Positions 25,101 through 40,100 of a DNA stretch of 64,000 nucleotides are shown one piece after another (the first letter of the stretch is position 1; each line of letters starts with the position of its first letter). The position numbers and the translations under genes were made by a program. A model generated the notes under the pieces. The model was given only the letters and a program-made list of their open reading frames with translations. It had not been told where the DNA came from and ran no database searches. The stretch comes from Eumeta japonica (Eukaryota > Arthropoda > Insecta > Lepidoptera > Psychidae), in the NCBI GenBank assembly GCA_005406025.1, contig BGZK01000184.1, positions 372,001-436,000 of the forward strand, given 5' to 3'.

Positions 25101-28100
25101 GATAAACCACTTTGTCACATACGACCTTTAGAAATAAGCAAGCGCGCAGAGTATTTTAGTACGCAGTGCCGCGGTGTGCACGGGTTGCGGAACGCTATGA
25201 TACGTCATATTAATGGCTTATCACTGCGTCACCTTAAGCCAGATATGGCCAACCTTTAACATATTGTGGGCCAAACTTTAGTGTGCAAATACGTACGCGA
25301 GCCACGTTCAATAGTAGATGCATTTTAAAGTAGTGTTCATAATTTTTAGCGATAGATATTACACATGAAATTTTTCAAAATGTCTCGTGGGCCGCATGCG
25401 GCCGGCGAGCCGGCTATTGCTCATATATGCTTTAAGCGATAAAGTAGTTACTCACGGCACTCCCCGTGCGGCACACAAACTCCGGACTTGTCGCGCAGGT
25501 ACCCTTTGTCGCAGACGCATCGCGGCCTACAAGCTGTCTGATGCGTTGAGCTTTCACATTTGTATCCTTGTGCATTAGTCTTGCAGGTGTCGTCGGGACA
25601 GGCAATAGGACAGCTATCCCAGTGTTCGTTGCAAGGGCACTGCTGGCTTGCTGAAAATAATAAGTGGGCTTAGAACGTTTTTACTATGGTTGAGCTAGCT
25701 ATACTTCCGTCACCTTAGCTGTCCTAAAAATAGGATGGCTCGGCCGGTAAAATGTCATATTCTCAGAGAATATCAACTTGACGTAGCAACTTCCGGTGTA
25801 CCGTTTCGTCCGGTGAGTGACAGTTGCTATGTCTCATATCCTCTTTATCGCGCAATTTCCTCTTCACCAGTCCCCCTTCCATCAGATATTCTATTTCTAT
25901 CCGAGAGACCGGCAACCTCAGAGGAGTCACCGGCGACTCCTTTAGGGTTGCGAATATCCATGGTCGGCGATGACCATCTACTCTCTGATGGCTCACCTCG
26001 TTTGCTCCTCTAATATAATATAAAAAAATAATGTTTTCGACCATTTTTACTTTATATTCATAAAAATTCAGTTTACTTGTGAACAGAATATGCTTTTCGA
26101 CGTGCTAATATTTCGATACACGCATAACTATTAATTTATTTCTGAACATAGAGGAAACTAAAATATTTCCTTCCGGTTTTGAAACTATACTAATATTCAC
26201 ATTTGTAGTGTGCATAGACTCTAATAAACCTAGACTGGTGAACGCCGCAATAATGTGAGCCGATTAACGACTTACAGTAGTGTATTTGCAATTTATGTAA
26301 TTAATATATAAATGTCGGCGTGGACTTTACGGTACAGGTGATAGTCCTTATTCACTATACTCCATTCGTGTATTTTTAAGAGTTGACGTGCGTTCGTATA
26401 TTTCACTTATATTAGCAACTATTTTATTATATACGCATTATCTAAATAAATATAATATGAAAGATAAATCTGACAGAATTACTATATTATAAAGCTTTTA
26501 TGATCACATGGTATAAAAATGCATAAAACTGGGTGCAAAGTTGAGATTGTGAAGTTTGTGATAAACTCATACAAAAGACACAACATTATAACTTGTTCTG
26601 GAAAAGTTGTACCACAAGATAATTAAGGTATTTTCTTAAATGCTTATTGGATTTTCTTTTTTCAAAGGATTGGATGTCAAGAATTTAAGTAACATCCATT
26701 ATAAATCACGAAAAATTAAATGATACCGTACAAGCCTGTTAATGAATTTTTTCAATATTAAAGTATAACTTAAGTGGTTTTAGGTAATATTTCTTTCCTT
26801 CCATAATTGTTTTCGTATGTTTTTTTTCACTTTAAATTGGGAAATGTTATAGAATTTCTTCAGAATTTAATATTTTCTATTGTTTTTAGATTTGTTACGT
26901 TTTGAGCGCAATCTCCCAAATTTTTTTTCCTTACACAAGTAATAATGAAGCATTTTTATAAACAGTTATAGCTTTAAATAATTTTACAACCTAACCTAAT
27001 CGGGATTGAGCTTTGATACCGAATGAAAAGTAAATAATAAAAAAAAGAAGATATATATTCAGTAAAACTGAAATACAGAAATACACCAAAACTACATAAA
27101 TATTTGAAAATGATGGTACTTAATTTGTGAATACACTGATCGCCAAAAGAAAACTAACGCTGTAATGATTGAATTTGCATTATATGCCTCTTTGCATATA
27201 TTATATGCCCCTAGGCGAGTGGCCTAGAACATTCTCGAACGTAAACAAAAATAGATATAAATCATTTATAAAAAAACATGTATGTAAACATACCAAGTGA
27301 AAACAACATTTATTGTAATCTGAAACATTTTCATTAATGGAAATTCACAAAAATATGTAAACAATCACTTACCCATTTCGAGACAAATAAACAGGTTACT
27401 GTTCTAGTACTGTTAACATTTAAGTATGCTTAAGATGTAACTGCTGATGGATATACTTCGTACATCACTTTGTACATGAATAATAATGTCGAACGCCTAA
27501 ATGCAACACGTCAAACGCCTAAGAGGATTAATAACATACACTATATATGTATAGTTTATGTTATTTAAATATAACGCTATTAGTGTCACACTGAAAATAT
27601 CCATGCAGTACAACGCTTGAAACTGACGCCTTTGTGGCTAACTCCACAAGCCACAAAGGCGTCTCAATGGCGCAGAATAGGAACGCTGGGGAGAAGAAGG
27701 AAGGGATGAGGGGAAGTTTTAATAAATTAAATATTTGTTTTTATATCAAGTACCGATTGCAAAGAAAATATTTCAAACGATAATTAATTATTAAATCCAT
27801 ATATATTTTTACTGTCTGCATTTTCATTCAGTGTCGCGAGGGGCGTAAGTACAACTCACTTGTTCCATTGTGTTTATGCGAAATCAAATACTGCTATGTT
27901 TTTGGAACGGAGTTACCACCTAGTAGGTACGCGACATTAAACCACGCCTTCCACAATCTATTGATCGTCAAATATGTTATAATCTTCGTTTTAAGTGGGA
28001 ATCTATGATATATACTTACGACATTCCTCTGGACGCACGCAAGGTCCGGTATGATCCGCATACAATCTCACATATCCGCTATCGCAGAAACAACCCGAAC

Positions 28101-31100
28101 GATTTGCAACGTTGTGCGTGGTGAAGTCGGAGCAGGTCATGTCGGCTATTGTATTCTCCCTTATGTATACTTCATTTACGGGGCAGTTGATCACTGTAAA
28201 AAAGAAACCTTTTTAGTCAACATTTGGAAAATATTTATAAACAGGTTGGCTCTACTCGTATACGAGAACGAATAACGACCAGTCATTTTATAGACTGATA
28301 TTTCCGAAAGATCTATTGTTGCTAAAATCATGCGGTAAGGTGTATGACTATTTCTTCTGCGCCTTTGCGTGGCCGCAGCGACATACGACCGCCTCCAACG
28401 CCGCGGTGTCAACCCTCATCCGTCGCAGGTAGGGTTGCTAAGCAAATTAATTAAATTTATTTAATATGATAAAACTGCATTCATCCTCCATCTGTTATAG
28501 TTTTTAAGACGTATTAATTTAGAAACTGTGTAAAACCGACATATTTTAAACAGTAGTACCAACCTGTATATCAATTAGACATCAATTTCAGCGTCCCGCA
28601 CGCAATGGCTGCAAATCTTATAATTATTTCATAAATCATTCCAAAAAAATTATTGTGTATTAAATTAAGAAGTGATTTTTCTCATGCACTGCTTTGTATG
28701 GGCTGTCATTGCACTTTCTCTCGCAGGAGCGTATTTTGCGACTTATTAGCTTCCAAAGTCATTTGTTTGTATAGCCTCCTCTATGATTGTAGAACAACGA
28801 GTGTCACAAAATAAAAAAAAATGTAATGATAGCGTTTTATTAAAAATTTAAAGAAAACCTTTTAAATTAAAATATATTAATGTTTTTAGATATCTACAGT
28901 TTTAATTTTCGTAAGTAACAATTTGATCTCATGTTTGCATCCATGTTATTTTTGGTATATACAATACATGCTACATTTTCTTTATTATTTTATATATGTC
29001 ATTCTTTACAATACAAAAATATATTTGTGCCGACATTATTCATTTTTTCCAAATTGAAATGACGTGATACCCCGTTTGACATGAATTTTGTACAATTACA
29101 AGTTTTGCTTCGTTTCATTTCTTAGTAAGGAACTTGGATGCGGAAACCCGACTACCATCTTGTTAGTTTTTTGTATAAATATTTCACAAAAAATGGGAAT
29201 TAGAAGTTCTAGCCCAAAAATATTATTGTACATTTTCATGTACAATATGTTCATGTACTGTTTCCTGTCATCCAAACGATACTAATATCGATTTTATTTT
29301 TAAATATACATTTATTTAGTAAATTCATAGATGTCATGATCTCTGTGAATATGATAATTTATTCTTGGTATCCTAAAACTTGTCGACTAAATTAATTTCA
29401 TTTTAAGCTGTACTTAAAAAAAAAATGATAAACGGAAACCCAAGGGAGATTGTGTGTCAGTTTTTCATGCTGTAAATTATCAGCCACATAAAACTTGTAT
29501 ACCCTAAAAGGAAAAATTTTCTCTACCATATTTTACTTTGCTTATTTACTTACATTTATTTACTTTGCTTGTAGTTATTTTAAAGACAATGGGTTTTTGA
29601 TTTAATTATTGCGAGACAATAGATGTAAAAAAACGATTTAACAAAGTTTTAGCAAATAATTAAAATAGTAATAATATGTAATTCAAATACTGACAAATAA
29701 AAATTACCACAAATACTGAAAATGAATTTGAAACATAACAAAAAATCAAAAATATCAATGAGCCCTGTTAAAATGAAGAATTACGTGTTTCGGTCAATTT
29801 AAATGCAAATTATTGCCATCTTCATTTTACATTAGTCAATATCTGGCCCTTTGACATCGTCATCCCGCCCCCTGCTAATAAAGTCCTTTCAAATCCCACC
29901 TTCACAATATACAACCTTCCGATGTAGGGCTGGAATAATGGCGGATTACTTAACTACAAATAATAACCTTCGCTGACGGTGAATACGGTTTTGAGTTGAA
30001 CTGCGTATAGTGATTCGTCATTCTTCTATTTACTCGACTACTTTATTGTGTCAGGCTTTTTCACTACACCCCTACCGAGACATCGCCTCCCTCGACCCTT
30101 TTATTTTAGATTGAAAAGCTTAGATATTAAGCCCTCCGTGGAGGCCCGGTATGGGTTAAAAGATTTATTTTACTGTGTTCATCAAAACTACGCCAGCTAT
30201 AAAAATGAAATAAAACCTGAATAAGTATGTAGACAATTTTAGAAACATATGAGTGTTTCACTTGCAAACGATGGCTACGTTTTTAAAATAAGAAAATAAG
30301 CACAAATTTTGGATGGTGGACGTTAGCTTTCTCAGAGTTAGAAATTGCAATTTTTTTGTACGGTAATTTTTATTTAGTTAATCGTGCCATAATTGTCACT
30401 GTTCTACAATCATTGTTGCAAAATAATAATACATTTTGCAACAATAAAAGTCGGGGAAGGTTTTTTTCGTATTTTATAACTAAAAAGTTGCAGTTAAATT
30501 TCTTTGGTTATGCTATTTGTATCTAGCTAGTTTTGATACCTTTAAATAGATGACATTTAAAAAACCAAAAAGCAAAAACGGTGTCCTTCTATTTTTATGT
30601 TCTTTTTTTGTCCACGAAAATGAGTTATGTAACATAGAAATTCGATACATTTTGACGATTTAATACAAAAGAAAAAGGAAAAATGCGACACAAGACGCAA
30701 AAAGAATTTGTAACCTGTTTGGACCTAACACAGAGTCGGTAAAAGTAGCATAAAACTAATTCAAGTGTTTTGAATCCGGTATTTTTGATATCAAAGATGA
30801 ACCTCGCTCTAAGAAATCTGTAATAAAGTCGATCCATTTTGAAAAAAGTGGAGCAAAATCGGTATATTAATTATTACGACATAGCTGAAGAGATGGGGAT
30901 TATCCACAAAACAGTTTTGACTCATTTCAAAAAATAAGCTGGTTTTACAAAAAAAAAACTCGATACATGGAACCCACACAAGCTCACTGAAAGAAATCTA
31001 ATGAATTGTGTACTCATTTGCAATTCTTTATAAAAACGTAATGAAACCGAACCGTTTTTGAAGGAATCGATTACTGGTGATAAAAAATGGATGGCTTACG

Positions 31101-34100
31101 ATAACAACGTGCGAAAAAATCATGCTCAAAATTTCTTTGGAAGAAACTTGTTTGTCAGCAAGTTCCACTGTGTGTGGTGGCATTGAAAAGGCATTATTAA
31201 CTATGAGCTTTTTCTGTCAGACCAAACACAGGCGCGGGACATACAGCTGATGTGACTCAAATAAGAAGAATAGAAAAAACAGCCGAAATGGATCAAGAGA
31301 AAGGGTATAGTCTTTTGCCATGATAACCTCAAACCACACATATCTTTAGCTACTCAGCAAATATTGAGAGAGTTTTTTTGGGAAGTGTTAATGCATCAAA
31401 TATATAGTCCGGATCTTGCACTCTCAAATTTTTAACTGTTTCGGTCTCTTCAGAATTCTTTAAGTAATGTTAGGTTAATATGAAGAGAGGACTATTAAAA
31501 CTACTTGTTACAATTTTATGATCAGAAGACGCAAAATTTCTACAACAAAAGGATTATGTCACTACCTACAAAATGGCAATTAGTTGTGAAACAAAATGGC
31601 ATATATATGATAATTAAATGTGAATAAAATATAATGAAAAGCTATTTTTAAATTATTTAAATTTGTATATAAAATACGAAAAACTTTTCTCCGACCTTAT
31701 GTTTTTCGTTCCGTTTATTCCAATTATATTGTGTCGATTTCTTCGTTCTGAATCTTTTAAAAAAACTGACCATAATTCTTACTAATTTAAATTGAACCTT
31801 TATCCAGACCAAGTATGAAACTACTTACACAAAAATACGCATACAAACGAAATTGGGAATCTCCTCTTTTTTTTAAAGTTAGTCAAAAGTTAATAAAGCC
31901 TTATAGTAAGGTTTCGTTGAATACATTTTAAAAATAAAGTATCTCATATCCTTTCAAATCGCTTTTGCGAATTTCAAATTATGTCGAATTCGTACAAAAA
32001 AAACAATTAATAAGCAAACTCTCAAAATGAAACAATACTATGTATCATTTCTAAAAGAAACCTTTGGTCAATAACGGAATGTTATATGAACTGTACTAGT
32101 AAGATAAATTTTAAAGTTAATAAATGTTACATAAATATGTTTTATTTTTTTTAAATAAGTATGTGTATTAAATATTATATGAATGTATATTTTAAAATAA
32201 TTTGTAATATTATGTAAATATATGTTATTATTATTTAATTTCAGGAGTTAATATTACAACTAATTATTTTATTTAAAAAAAAATCATCAATGTAGATGCG
32301 TGTCAATTTTCCAAAATCCATTTTCAGGCAATTATTATATTCAGTTGCCAGAAAAATTCGTGATAATTCCTTTTGGTACTTCAGTTACATCTCAATAATT
32401 TTAGGGAAAAAATGTGGATTTAGATAGATTTATTACGTACACTCCTATAGAAGAAAACATTCTGTATTTTTTTCATTATCTCAACAAATTTAGATGGCTA
32501 ATAGATCCGCAATTCAATGGCAGTTCGCCGATAAAGCCTCATTTATCAACTCGCCCATAGTCAAGAACGACCCCAATATCTTCTGATCTCAAGCCGATGC
32601 TCTTAAACACTGAGCTATTTCGCTCATTGATTATGAACTAAGCGGAAAGTTATGTGAGTTAATTTTTAATTGGTCAGAGTAATAAATGTTATTTAAATTA
32701 TGTCTTTAAACAATATTATCATTGCGGCCAATACTCACTACACTCCTTGCCGGTGATGCACTGGTGTGTCTTTTCATGCCTGAAGTAGCCATCGTCGCAG
32801 CGGCATTCCTTACGGCATGGAGTAGAACTTCCGGAACAATTGAATTTACTCCACAGGGCGGAGCAATACTCCGAAGGGCACGTCGGAGGGCAATCGTCTA
32901 TGTGAGCGTTGGGGCCGCAGTCCAAGGGACTGACTAAAAATGTTTAAAATTATAAATATTGGGCGCTAAAGACACGCAGAACGGTTCAAAACAGGGTTTC
33001 GCAAATGTTAGTCATTGGATTTAATGACGTAACATTTTTTAGTTTGTAAATAAAGACTTTACTATTAGGTACGAAGAGTCGTACTAAATAAAACGTTTAA
33101 ATAAAGTAATAAGTGAAAATATTCATCCAAAATATATATTAAGTTTCCAACAGCAATGAAGTTACCTATTTAAACCCTAATATAAGTTATCTGATTTTCT
33201 GCATACATATTAATTGTTTATTTCTTTTCCTTTTTTTCTAGTTCGCTAATGGTAAACTTTTTCACATTCTATGAACGTATATTGTCTAAGGATATTTCTT
33301 ATATCATCATGATCAAGAGAAAAGTCTAACATAATAACTTACACATGCGGTAAGTTGTCATTTCAGTTTAGTTAAAAAGTTAAGTTGGTTGACTTTATCA
33401 TCAACCAAGCCAAAGAAACATCTGACGAATAAGAAATATTCAAGAATAAGAAACATAAAATTTAAATATAAAATGTAACAAAGGTAACAAGTGTTACAGA
33501 CAATTGAATATTACCTACACTCTAATGCTTCCAAACACTAATCTCGATTTTCATTTAACTCAAAAGGTGAATACTTTGTTGCCGATTAATGCAAAAGGTT
33601 TTTAACGTTTTTCTTTTATTTATAAAAATTTATTTATAAAAATGCTTTTTTTATAATGTCAAAATTAAATATCTCGAGTAATAAACGGGACACTGTCGAT
33701 CAAGAAAATACAATGTTAGGGAACAATGCAATTTTAAAGTCGACGGTTATATTTCGAAGCAGTACATTCTATAACTACACAGACAGATATAGAGCATAAA
33801 ATCTAAACCTTGGTGGTCGGGTAAAAATTACATAATTTGTATTAAGAAATAATTTCCATTTTACCCGAAGGCGGCGGGCGCGCAGGCGTAGTCGCGGCGG
33901 CGACGCCGACCCACACCAAAATCCACAACATATCTTCGAAATTAAATGTCTCGAGTGTGTGAAACGAACAAACAATGCTCAGCTTTTATAATCTCGACTC
34001 CCACAGAACAAACACACATGTTTCTCATGCATGGATAATTTAAATTACAATATGTACAAAATAAATATAGACGGTGTTGTTTCGCGTGTATGGTAGGTGT

Positions 34101-37100
34101 GTCGCTGAAAACATATTTTCTTACACAAAATGTCCACATCACATCACAGACGTTAGATTAATAATTAGTCATAATGAAATTACTTTTTTATCGCTATTTG
34201 TTCTGAGCGAAATACTAAAAAAAAAATATGTAAAACGTAACGCCTTGAAGGTACGACTCAGGGGTTTGTATTTAATACAGGTATAATAAGGTATACACAG
34301 GCTGTTCTAAAAACTTATGTCAATCCGAAGATCAGGGACAAAATATACTACGGGCTATCTGAAACATCTACATGTGTCATGCGCGTATCATTCATCATAT
34401 TCTGCAGTTTCCATTATTTTCCGATTGTGATGTGTTTTCATATTTTTTACGAATTTAGCACTTAAAAAGACATTTTACTGTTGCAACATAAATAATTGTA
34501 ATAATCGATCAAAATTTTTGCAAATTACCTGATAAAGAAATTTAAAACACAAATATTTTTAACCTTTACACTATCATTTATTTGAAGAAATTTTCAATTG
34601 TATAATTTATAATTTTGAATTGAAATAAACATTTAAATATCAGGGGCTTTCCGAATATTACGTAAATATAAAGCAAATTCTTAAGTAGAACAAAATAAAT
34701 AAACAACGTTTCTACATATAATAAAACAACAGAACCCGGAAAGCGAGGACGACATTGGGATTGCCAGCAAAATCGTCCAATATAAAAGATGAAAGAACGT
34801 ATTCTATGTCCACGCGGACGGAGTCGCGGGCAGAAAGCTAGTATTTAAATATGATGTTAATGATTTCTTGTATATGTTTTAAATGCGTACCAAATTCTTA
34901 TTCAATGTTATGTCGTTTATAAATTCATTATTTCAATGTAACAAATTTCGTAAAAAAATGTTATAAGTACATATTTGAATCTAATTTGTTTAATAAGATC
35001 TAATAATATTAAAGTTGAAGATTAGGATGCTGATAGCAGCAGCCACATTTAAGGGCTACATAAAGGTTAAACTACAAAATACTCCTGTAATAAGAGCGAC
35101 TAGATATTCTAATTATTTGTATTAAAGCTAACAGATTCTTCATGAATTTTACATGCAATTTATCCTGTCCTTAACACAGTTCAAGTTACTAAGATTGCAA
35201 TAAATTATTACATGTCCAGTAGCATGCTTGGTTAAACTAAACATACATTCAACCACCGCTTATATTTAAATAGTTTTAAGAGCAAATGCAAAAATGTGTT
35301 TATAAAACAGATGAATCAAGATATGATTGTTTTTTCAGGCTACATTTCCAGATGTAGCAATGTAAATTACGACACTCAATTGTAACGCAGTAAAATAATA
35401 TGTTGTAGCAAAATATGTTTTATCTAGACACAATAATATATCAACCAATAAACAATGTAATTTTCTTTCCGAAGACTAATATTTACTATTGTTCTTGTTT
35501 TTTATGTGCCATATGAAAAGCTTATTGTTTAACAAATGCAACTTTATTTGTCTAAAACATTATTTCGTAGGGTCATATTACTATTGGTATTGGGAATTGT
35601 TTGAAATAAGATTTAGTTTTATTAATTTCGTTTTATTATTTTTTTTTAAATATTTTTAAATTACATAAATGATTGAATGAATTGTCATTTCATCAACGAT
35701 CTGTTACTAAATCAACAAATTAAATTCATAAAATAATTACTCTAAAACTTTGAATTTTTTAAGAAATTAATTTTATGTGTGTATTCTATTTATACACAGT
35801 AAAATAAAAACGATTTTTCTTTGTCAATGCATCATTTGAAAAAACTTATTTAATGATTCGGTACGATATTGACTATTGGACGTAACATAATTTGTAGATA
35901 GTTTTGATTTTTTTTTTTTACCTATATACCCTACTTTATTTATTTTTTTCACAACCCATAACACTAACGAAGCGAACTGGTGACGGCTAGCGTATATAAA
36001 CTAAATAGAGACAGTGAGGAATATCACAGTCATTTTCAGTCGAAAGCTAGAAGTAGAAGAAGTTTTAATGTATTACCCGTCGTTTTGTAGTAGTAGGAGT
36101 TTGAAATCGTAGAAAGGCAGTATAATATTTCAAGTTTCAAACAGTGTTTGTTTTTTATTTATATTTCAAAATGGACAGTGATGACAGACACGCATGCAAT
36201 CAGAAAAATAAAATATTATGTCGTATTATCGTATTTCAAGTATTTATAATTGATAAAAAAAAAATTACCGATTATTTTCATTATTTTTTTTTATGTTTCT
36301 GAAAAAACCCTCTGATTCACTCAAATTTACCCGTATATTGTATTTTTGTCGCATCAAGAGTATTGAGGTCCATTAAAAAATACAGGTGACCATTAATCGA
36401 TAGCTTGACTTTAAAATGAATTTTCTCTGCAGGTAGCTCAAAAATATATAAAATAAAATCTGTTCTTACTTGTGCTCAACTTTACTCTGAATATTAAGTA
36501 AAATGAAGTATGTGGAATATGTCATATCATCAGTTAAAAAAGAAAAGTACTTTTTTAGTACGTTTAGTAAAAGTATTAATTTAATCGCTTTCCAAAATCG
36601 TTATATGCAATGCATAAGGATTTATAACGAAAAATGGAGTAATCAATGATTTGTTATTAATTTGGTTTTAGGTACATATTTTAGATTTTCATCATTCAAG
36701 TATTTATCATATATAACAACAGTATTTTTTCAGTTTTAAATTCTATTAGAAGCTATGACAGTAACAGCTTTAAAAAATAACTTTATGGTATTAAACCGGT
36801 TCAAAAATGAAGTAAACATATTCTTAATGCAATCAAGGCTACTTAAGGAGGATTTCTACTAACTGCATTTACCGAGAGACATAGAGCCAATGGTTAAAAT
36901 ATGTGCGCAGAGTTTTACAACTTGCCCCATAAACTTATTGCTTAAGGCCGGGCCGAGTTTGTAAAGGCGCCAACACCCTGCCGCTGGAACTTTGCGTGTG
37001 AATAAATTACGACTGGGAGCATATAAAGTTTTCGTTTTACCACCTCGTTCGTAAATAAACAATGTTCGCTATGAACGCGATGCGCGGGCGAACGCTAATT

Positions 37101-40100
37101 CTTCATAGTGGTTTAGCAACGCGGAAGTAGTGACTACGGGAAAATGTGGGCTTACGCAGCGACGTTATGATCGAAACGATATATCGTCTGGAATTTGACG
37201 CGTCTGATTCGGTTTGTGTCGCGTACCTTACGTGAAGGGCGTAAACGAAATCCATTTACTAAGTTATTCTTACAGTCTGTTCGTCTGTCCGTCCGACTTC
37301 CGACATTTCGGCACTATCTTATTAAAGAGCTGTGTTGTACGCCGCAATAGAAAGCCTATTGGAATTTTCGTAGAATTTATGTTATTATGGCTTACATGTC
37401 AAAATACAATAAGAATAAATAAAATTTGAAGGGAGTCATCAGATTGTTTTTTTTTTATGTATTTAAAATAGTAATTAAGGCATCAAATGCAATGTTATTA
37501 TCGTTCAAAATAAAAAAAACAAGTTACAAAAACCAACCAAGTATGAGTTGGTGTCATGCTAAAGATCTCGAACTGAATGAAAGATTATACATTTACTTCG
37601 ATATATTTATGATACAAATATATTCTCTGTTGGTGCGTAACCCTCCTTCACGATTCTAATCGCACTTAGCCAATGTTTATATCACAAAATCAAGTTGTAT
37701 AGAGATTTCGATTATCTTTCGAAACTACACCATGAAAATTTGCATGCGAATGCAATAAATATCACAGTCTATCATTAGAAAAGGGAGTTTCTCACTATAT
37801 TAACGCAGCTTTAGATTGTTACACTTTTCGTGTCAGATTCTTTCACAACGTAAAAAAAAATACAGTTCAAGTCTAGTATTTTATAGTCGTGTTAAGGATC
37901 TCGTCTTCATGACGTTTATGACATGTGTATCACAATAATTATAGATCTGTATTCATAATTTTTGTAATAAATAGCTATTCATAGAATATAAAGTTATTTA
38001 AAACATGACCGAATTCTCCGAGAAAAAAACAGAGTGCGAAATTATTTTTTTTTATTATAACCGTCATATTGTTCTTGAAGAGCTTGAATAAAGTTCTGCT
38101 TATCATTTTTTACTATTTAATATTTGAAAAAATCCAAAATTTAATAAAACAGAAAAAATCCAAAATTTTCAGCCCGACGGTAGTGAGTTCAATTCGAATT
38201 TACGTCAATTTTTTTTTCTAAACTTTAGCGCATTTACTTATTATAATATTCGCTAAAAGAAAAGTAAAAACATAGCTAGGAAACCACATTCCAATAGAAG
38301 GTGAACACTTCCGACTGTGTTGTGTACGCAATGATGATTTGAAACAGAGAAACGTGGATGTGCACCAAATATATAATCTCTGGTTATCACATATTCGTAA
38401 TACGGCGTAAAGTTAGAAAGTTAAAAAATAAAAGGTCAATGTTTATGCTTGATTTACCATTAGAATACCTACTTGTTGCATTACAAACAAACAAAAGGTT
38501 GTCAAGTGCCCTTTTGAGTATCTTTTGCTTTTGAAGTATAGAACACTGACAAATTCATTTATTGGCTCTATTATAAAACTCATCTGAAATCCTAACTAAA
38601 ATTGCTGGTTATATATAAAAATACAAGCAGCATGTATACAAAAACCGAAACATCAGCCCCCAAAAACCCAAAACCCTAAGCGTAATGAAAATAAATTAAC
38701 CCGACAGATTTCAATTGCTGATAATTTAAAACTCCTGAGCATTAATCAATATGCGGATCTTAATATAAATTCCTTTGCGTACACACAAAGTACGATTCCC
38801 CCAGTCCTCCCTACAACGGGAATATTTCAAATAGATCTCCAGATCATCCCTGGAAGCTGTTAGGCGTCTGACACAAATCCGAAAAGTGAAAATAGATCCG
38901 GACCTTCCGAGAATACTCTACGAGTTTGTTTATCCTTAAATCCGAACGGAGCTGTTTTCTTTAAAGAAAAAAATATAATTTCTATTTCGAAAATGAAAGG
39001 CGCGCCGAACTGTTAAGAGCTTTAAAAAGACCGCCGAAAGAGCTTTGAGCGTTCTCGTCATTTCTTTAGTTCAAAGGATATTAATATAAGTTGTCAGGTT
39101 ATTTGATTTTCGTTTTGCAATTTTCTTTAGTTTCTAACAACTGTAAAATTTGCTTGTCTCGAAAATGTGAAAATAATTTTAGCAATATCGCAAGTTGGAC
39201 GTCTTTTCTCAGAGGACGATATTTTTTCAATGAACTTATAAAAAGGTTGACATTTTTGGGAAATGTCAACGATCCATGTTATTGACATTTGAAATTGTAT
39301 TTGAAATTAGGTAAGGCAGGCGAAATAAAATTATTAATAATAATATTAAGTGAATGATAGTCGGAGTTCTCATAGCTATAATTATAGCCTGCTAAATAAT
39401 TTTAATGAGCGTTGGGAGTTGAGTTGTAAGTCCGATGCGGTCAAATCAAGAGGTTCAACTCCCGATTACAGACGAATTCGATTAATGAGTTTTAAATTTA
39501 AATCAAACTAATTTATTATTTGTGTACTTTGCAGAATACGTTACGCCTTCTCTCCTGGACACTGACACCACATTGGTGACAAAGATCGTTAACAAATTCT
39601 AGACCGTGTAGAATCGAAATTAAATAAAAGTTAAAAATATTTATATTTTATACGCATAAAACCTAAACTTTGTAATAAATTATGAACTCACCAACCGTTT
39701 TGGAAAGCATTTTTTCCTCGAAAAGAATAAACAAAAAACTTGAAGTATCTTTATTCAAGTTTAATTATAACGAAAATCGCGAAATAAATACCGAAAAATA
39801 ACGAAATAAATACCATCATAGATAGAAATAACCCGATAAGAAATCTAGTTCATTACGTTCATGCATTTTGTCTTTTAATTAATGTGAAATTTTATAATTT
39901 TTTTTAAATAATAAATTTATAAATTATTACTATACTTTAAATTAACATCAGGATAAAATTTATATATCTACGGGGACTTTTTAAACATCCACGTTCAATC
40001 TTGTACACGGAGCAAGTAAACGAATGATCGATTGAATGAATTGTCAACACAGATTATGATTACTTTTAGTAATAAGTTTTTCCTCAACATTTCTATATTT

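Larger units (their letters stand above)
25651..28019. other. Intron 3
   Basis: It holds a SINE copy (25800-26030) and a perfect hairpin (27625-27663). The rest is AT-rich. Confidence 0.5.
28194..32738. other. Intron 2
   Basis: It holds a full-length decayed mariner (30447-31697) and a tRNA-like SINE fragment near 32565-32640. The rest is AT-rich. Confidence 0.5.

Noticed and set aside
31040..31640. Active mariner transposase gene
   Set aside because: Stops, frame changes and Asp to Asn at the third catalytic position rule out a working enzyme.
39694..39714. Alternative first exon: minus-strand ATGCTTTCC...GTTG followed by a GTGAGT donor in phase 1
   Set aside because: It would give only six residues and no signal peptide when joined to TIL-1, whereas 59394-59472 gives a proper one.
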